Assembly: GCF_029626145.1 (NCBI RefSeq)
Contig: NZ_JARUBJ010000002.1
Coordinates: forward strand, 464,501 to 528,500
DNA: 64,000 nucleotides
Direction: 5' to 3'
DNA from: Micromonospora sp. WMMD961
Lineage (GTDB): Bacteria; Actinomycetota; Actinomycetes; Mycobacteriales; Micromonosporaceae
The position numbers were made by a program, and so were the translations under genes. Positions 61,901 through 64,000 of the stretch are shown in pieces; position 1 is the stretch's first letter, and every line of letters starts with the position of its first letter. The notes under the pieces are model-generated. The model saw only the letters and a program-made list of their open reading frames with translations, made no database searches and was not told where the DNA came from.

Positions 61901-62655
61901 CGATCAAGAACTCCCGGATCCGCAACATGTTTGCCGACGGCATCAACATGACCAACGGGAGCACCAACAACCTGGTCAGCAACAACGACGCCCGGGCCAC
62001 CGGCGACGACAGCTTCGCGCTGTTCTCGGCGATCGACGCGGGCGGCGCCGACATGAAGGACAACATCTACGAGAACCTGACCTCGACCCTCACCTGGCGG
62101 GCCGCAGGCGTGGCCGTCTACGGCGGGTACGGCAACACGTTCCGCAACATCTACATCGCGGACACCCTGGTCTACTCGGGCATCACCATCAGCTCGCTCG
62201 ACTTCGGCTACCCGATGAACGGCTTCGGTGCCAACCCGCCGACCCGGTTCGAGAACATCTCGATCGTGCGGGCCGGTGGGCACTTCTGGGGTGGGCAGAC
62301 CTTCCCGGCGATCTGGGTCTTCTCGGCCTCGAAGGTGTTCCAGGGCATCCGGGTCAGCGATGTCGACATCGTCGATCCGACGTACAGCGGCATCATGTTC
62401 CAGACCAACTACGTCGGCGGGCAACCGCAGAACCCGATCACCGACACGGTCTTCACCAACGTCTCGATCAGCGGTGCCCGGAAGAGCGGGGACGCCTACG
62501 ACGCGAAGTCCGGCTTCGCCATCTGGGCGAACCCGATGCCGGAAGCCGGGCAGGGTCCGGCCGTCGGGTCGGTCACCTTCAACAACCTCCGGTTGAGCAA
62601 CAACGCGGTGGATATCCAGAACCCCACCTCGACGTTCACCATCATCCGCAACTGA
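58969..62655 (+). CDS. Large secreted GH87-type alpha-1,3-glucanase, multimodular
   Basis: A 1228-residue exported enzyme. Order: signal peptide (to about 48), discoidin module (about 60-200), fibronectin type III (206-295, DTQAPSVPGNLAYTQPASG), second discoidin (304-440), two CARDB-like domains (443-545 and 554-670), a CBM35/6-type module (676-835, YEAEDGAIGGGASVVG) and a beta-helix catalytic part (838-1228). D990 and the pair D1013-D1014 (ATGDDSFAL) repeat the spacing of the first enzyme. Here the catalytic part is C-terminal, and in the neighbour N-terminal, so the two are rearranged relatives. AGAGGTG precedes ATG 58969. Confidence 0.82.
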   Translation: MFSNGTRRGTPPLGAPNPVPRTGHRRLLASVLAGMLLATAPVVIPAANAAPAVDPVAAAARMAMLAGLSATMTASSYNQNYVAGNANDGNASTYWESANNAFPQWIQADLGATVSVDRVVLKLPPASDWQTRTQTLSVLGSTNGSSFTTLKASAGYTFNPSSGNTATVSFTAASTRYVRVQVTGNTGWPAAQFSEVEVYGATGSTDTQAPSVPGNLAYTQPASGQIRLTWSASTDNVGVTGYDVYANGALRGSVNGSTLTYTDSQSASATVSYYVRAKDAAGNQSANSNTVTRTGTGNPPTGSNLAIGKPITASGYVHTFVATNANDNNVATYWEGNGNPSTLTVQLGANASLSQIVLKLNPDSAWGTRTQNITVLGRDQGSSSFTTLVGAANYTFNPGSGNTVTIPVSGAAADVRLSIASNTGAPAGQVAEFQVFGTPAPNPDLTVTGMSFSPSAPVETSTITLSATVRNAGSAASGATNVNFYLGSTRVGTASVGSLASGASTTVSASIGTRDAGSYPLSAKVDESNTVVEQDDTNNSYTNPSPLVVAAVASSDLVASAVAWSPGNPSAGNTVTFSVSIRNAGNQASASGAHGITLTVLNESGTVVRTLAGSYSGVINAGATVGPINLGTWTAANGKYTVRVVLAVDGNELPVKQANNTSDRPLFVGRGANMPYDMYEAEDGAIGGGASVVGPNREIGDLAGEASGRRAVTLNSTGSYVEFTTRASTNTLVTRFSIPDAPGGGGINSTLNVYVNGTFHKAIDLTSRYAWLYGNEASPGNSPSAGGPRHIYDEANVMLNSTVPAGSKIRLQKDPANTTTYAIDFINTEQVSPIANPDPSRYTTPTGFTHQDVQNALDRVRMDTTGNLVGVYLPAGNYSTSSKFQVYGKAVQVTGAGPWYTRFNAPSGQDNTDIGFRAEASAANSSFKNFAYFGNYTSRIDGPGKVFDFSNVSNIVIDNIWNEHMVCLYWGANTDYMTIKNSRIRNMFADGINMTNGSTNNLVSNNDARATGDDSFALFSAIDAGGADMKDNIYENLTSTLTWRAAGVAVYGGYGNTFRNIYIADTLVYSGITISSLDFGYPMNGFGANPPTRFENISIVRAGGHFWGGQTFPAIWVFSASKVFQGIRVSDVDIVDPTYSGIMFQTNYVGGQPQNPITDTVFTNVSISGARKSGDAYDAKSGFAIWANPMPEAGQGPAVGSVTFNNLRLSNNAVDIQNPTSTFTIIRN

Positions 62656-62656
62656 G

Positions 62657-63457
62657 TCACCCGGTAGCCGACGCCGTCGGGAGGTCCCACCCTCCCGGCG
62701 GCGTCGCGCCGTGCCGGCCCTCGCCCGCGGCGAACCGGGCCGCACCGGCCACCGCGTCCGTGGCCAGCGAGTCCATCCCGTATGCCAACTCGGTCGCCAG
62801 TGCCTCCGGCTCGGGCCGCCCGGCGGCGGTCAGCATCGCCGCCCGATCGTTGCGCAGGCAGGTCTGCGGGTGCCGGGCGATAGCCGCCGCCAACTCCTCG
62901 GCCGCCGCCCGTGCCTGGCCGGGTGGCACCACCCGGTTGACCAACCCCATCGTGTACGCCTCGTCCGCCGGCACCGGGCGGCCGGTGAGGATCAGGTCCA
63001 TCGCCCGGCTCTCGCCGATCAACCGGGGCAGCCGGACGGTGCCACCGTCGACCAGGGGCACTCCCCACCGGCGGCAGAACACCCCGAGCGTCGCGTCGGA
63101 CTCGGCGACCCGCAGGTCGCACCAGAGCGCCAACTCGAGTCCGCCCGCCACCGCGTACCCGGAGATCGCCGCGATCACCGGTTTGCTGAGCGCCATCCGG
63201 GTCGGACCCATCGGCCCGTCCCCCTCGGGCTCCACCCGGTTGCCACTCGGGGTGCCGATCGCCTTCAGGTCGGCCCCGGCGCAGAACGTGCCGCCGGCGC
63301 CCCAGAGCACGGCCACCGACGCGTCCGGGTCGGCTTCGAAGGCGCGGAAGGCGTCGGCCAGCGCCCGGGCGGTCGGCCCGTCGACGGCGTTGCGAGCCGC
63401 CGCCCGATCCAGCACAACGGTCGTCACCGGCCCGGAACGCTCCACCCGTACACCCAT
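62657..63457 (-). CDS. Enoyl-CoA hydratase/isomerase family protein
   Basis: Crotonase-fold protein of 266 residues. Oxyanion-hole segments are TFCAGADLKAIG and SGYAVAGGLELALWCDLRVAE; the DxxxG-type catalytic segment RWGVPLVDGGTVRLPRLIG keeps a Asp where the second Glu usually stands, as in several isomerase-like members. ATG 63457 is chosen; an upstream in-frame ATG 33 bases earlier lacks support. It converges on the glucanase gene with only one base between stops; a hairpin lies inside its 3' end. Confidence 0.9.
   Translation of the reverse strand: MGVRVERSGPVTTVVLDRAAARNAVDGPTARALADAFRAFEADPDASVAVLWGAGGTFCAGADLKAIGTPSGNRVEPEGDGPMGPTRMALSKPVIAAISGYAVAGGLELALWCDLRVAESDATLGVFCRRWGVPLVDGGTVRLPRLIGESRAMDLILTGRPVPADEAYTMGLVNRVVPPGQARAAAEELAAAIARHPQTCLRNDRAAMLTAAGRPEPEALATELAYGMDSLATDAVAGAARFAAGEGRHGATPPGGWDLPTASATG
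62670..62705. terminator. Hairpin inside the 3' end of the enoyl-CoA hydratase gene
   Basis: GACGCCGTCGGGAGG at 62670-62684 pairs with CCTCCCGGCGGCGTC at 62691-62705 with one T-G pair over 6 bases. It lies just past the glucanase stop and can end that transcript while still inside the convergent coding region. Confidence 0.6.
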
Positions 63458-63499
63458 CGACTCAGCATGCCTGCGTTGCCCGGCACCCACAATCCTGGT

Positions 63500-63553
63500 C
63501 GATCTTGCAGGTTCGGTCGACCAGGTTGGTGTCGAGCGGCGTCTACAAGATCG
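63500..63553. repeat. Intergenic palindrome, family C
   Basis: CGATCTTGCAG at 63500-63510 and CTACAAGATCG at 63543-63553 pair with one G-T mismatch across 32 bases. It is similar in style to families A and B (GATC near each end), but its core differs. It lies upstream of both flanking genes. Confidence 0.5.
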
Positions 63554-63618
63554 CGCTGAGTGGCAGTTTTGTCACCCGCGACCGGTTTGCGACCCCCTTC
63601 GCCGGGAAGTCGGTACGG

Positions 63619-64000
63619 GTGCGAGCACTTTTGACGAAAGTTGAGCAGGCATCCAGGCTGGACCGGACCGGTGACCGGTTGCAGCGAATCGTCCTCAGCA
63701 CGCTGCGTCCGCGGCGGCTGCGGGACCTGCTGCACGGGGTCACCATCGGGCACCCACTGCACCCGGCGATGGTGCAGGTGCCGGTCGGCGCGTGGATCAG
63801 CGCCGCCGTCCTGGACCTGATGCCCGGGCAACGGCGGCCCGCGACGATGCTGGTGGGCCTGGGCACCGTCAGTGCGGTGCCGGCGGCGGTCGCCGGGTTC
63901 AACGACTGGGCGGCACTCGCCCGGGACCAGCGCCGCGTCGGCCTGGTGCACGCCGCCGCCAACACCGTCGGCGTGACGCTCTACGCCGGCTCGTTGGCCG
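63619..64000 (+). CDS. DUF2231 membrane protein, 3' end outside the window
   Basis: At least 127 residues. The DUF2231 signature is GHPLHPAMVQVPVGAWISAA, with the following VGLGTVSAVPAAVAGFNDW and RRVGLVHAAANTVGVTLY; these are membrane helices. Many actinomycete members are fused to a C-terminal Rieske iron-sulfur domain, which would lie beyond the window. GTG 63619 has GGGAAG 9 bases upstream. The first 45 residues are basic and cytoplasmic. Confidence 0.8.
   Translation, partial: MRALLTKVEQASRLDRTGDRLQRIVLSTLRPRRLRDLLHGVTIGHPLHPAMVQVPVGAWISAAVLDLMPGQRRPATMLVGLGTVSAVPAAVAGFNDWAALARDQRRVGLVHAAANTVGVTLYAGSLA

Overview
The window is GC-rich actinomycete DNA and most resembles Micromonospora or a close relative. 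This rests on the purine gene layout (purS-purQ-purL, then purF-purM, with bldC further on), many GTG starts, several apparently leaderless promoters (TANNNT ending 7-8 bases before a start codon), DUF3073, valine dehydrogenase and BldC genes, and intergenic palindromes of a kind I associate with Micromonosporaceae. There is no rRNA gene, phage, insertion sequence or CRISPR array, so the genus is an inference.

Layout. 1-3.9 kb: a two-component system (5' end cut off), a DedA protein, and an SMP-30/gluconolactonase-type gene divergent from an Lrp-type regulator over a shared palindrome. 3.9-7.9 kb: a tightly coupled minus-strand operon of a Nudix/winged-helix (NrtR-like) regulator, a J-domain/pseudokinase fusion, a von Willebrand A protein and a divergent adenylosuccinate-synthetase paralogue; this is my best candidate for an undescribed system. 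7.9-11.6 kb: MaoC, FabG4-like and FadA2-like genes in the arrangement of Rv0241c-Rv0242c-Rv0243. 11.6-25 kb: purine synthesis (purB, purS, purQ, purL, purF, purM) interleaved with a ComB-like phosphatase, a membrane protein with a Tyr/Gly/Gln-rich tail, a secreted protease and a sterol-carrier-like protein. 25-26.4 kb: a small RiPP locus, a radical SAM maturase overlapping a 75-residue precursor that ends in in-phase aromatic triplets. 26.5-31.2 kb: DUF3073, valine dehydrogenase, bldC and small genes.

31.4-38.3 kb: a beta-oxidation pair, a substrate-binding lipoprotein that looks circularly permuted, and several poorly known genes. 38.4-38.8 kb: tRNA-Glu, tRNA-Asp and tRNA-Phe. 38.9-46.3 kb: a polysaccharide deacetylase, then a carotenoid island in which crtE-crtI-idi and a B12-type MerR regulator run leftward and crtB-photolyase runs rightward from a 64-bp intergenic region with 12-bp-spaced direct repeats, as expected of light-controlled genes. 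46.3-48.9 kb: a serine hydrolase and a flavoprotein disulfide reductase. 49.2-62.7 kb: a LacI-type regulator, an ABC sugar importer, a cytoplasmic GH13 alpha-glucosidase and two large secreted GH87-type alpha-1,3-glucanases. Together they suggest extracellular cleavage of an alpha-1,3-glucan, import of the oligosaccharides and hydrolysis inside the cell. 62.7-64 kb: an enoyl-CoA hydratase and the start of a DUF2231 membrane protein cut off by the window end.

Assignments come from reading motifs and gene order, not from database searches. Family names are given where motifs are clear; roles marked as inference should be read that way.
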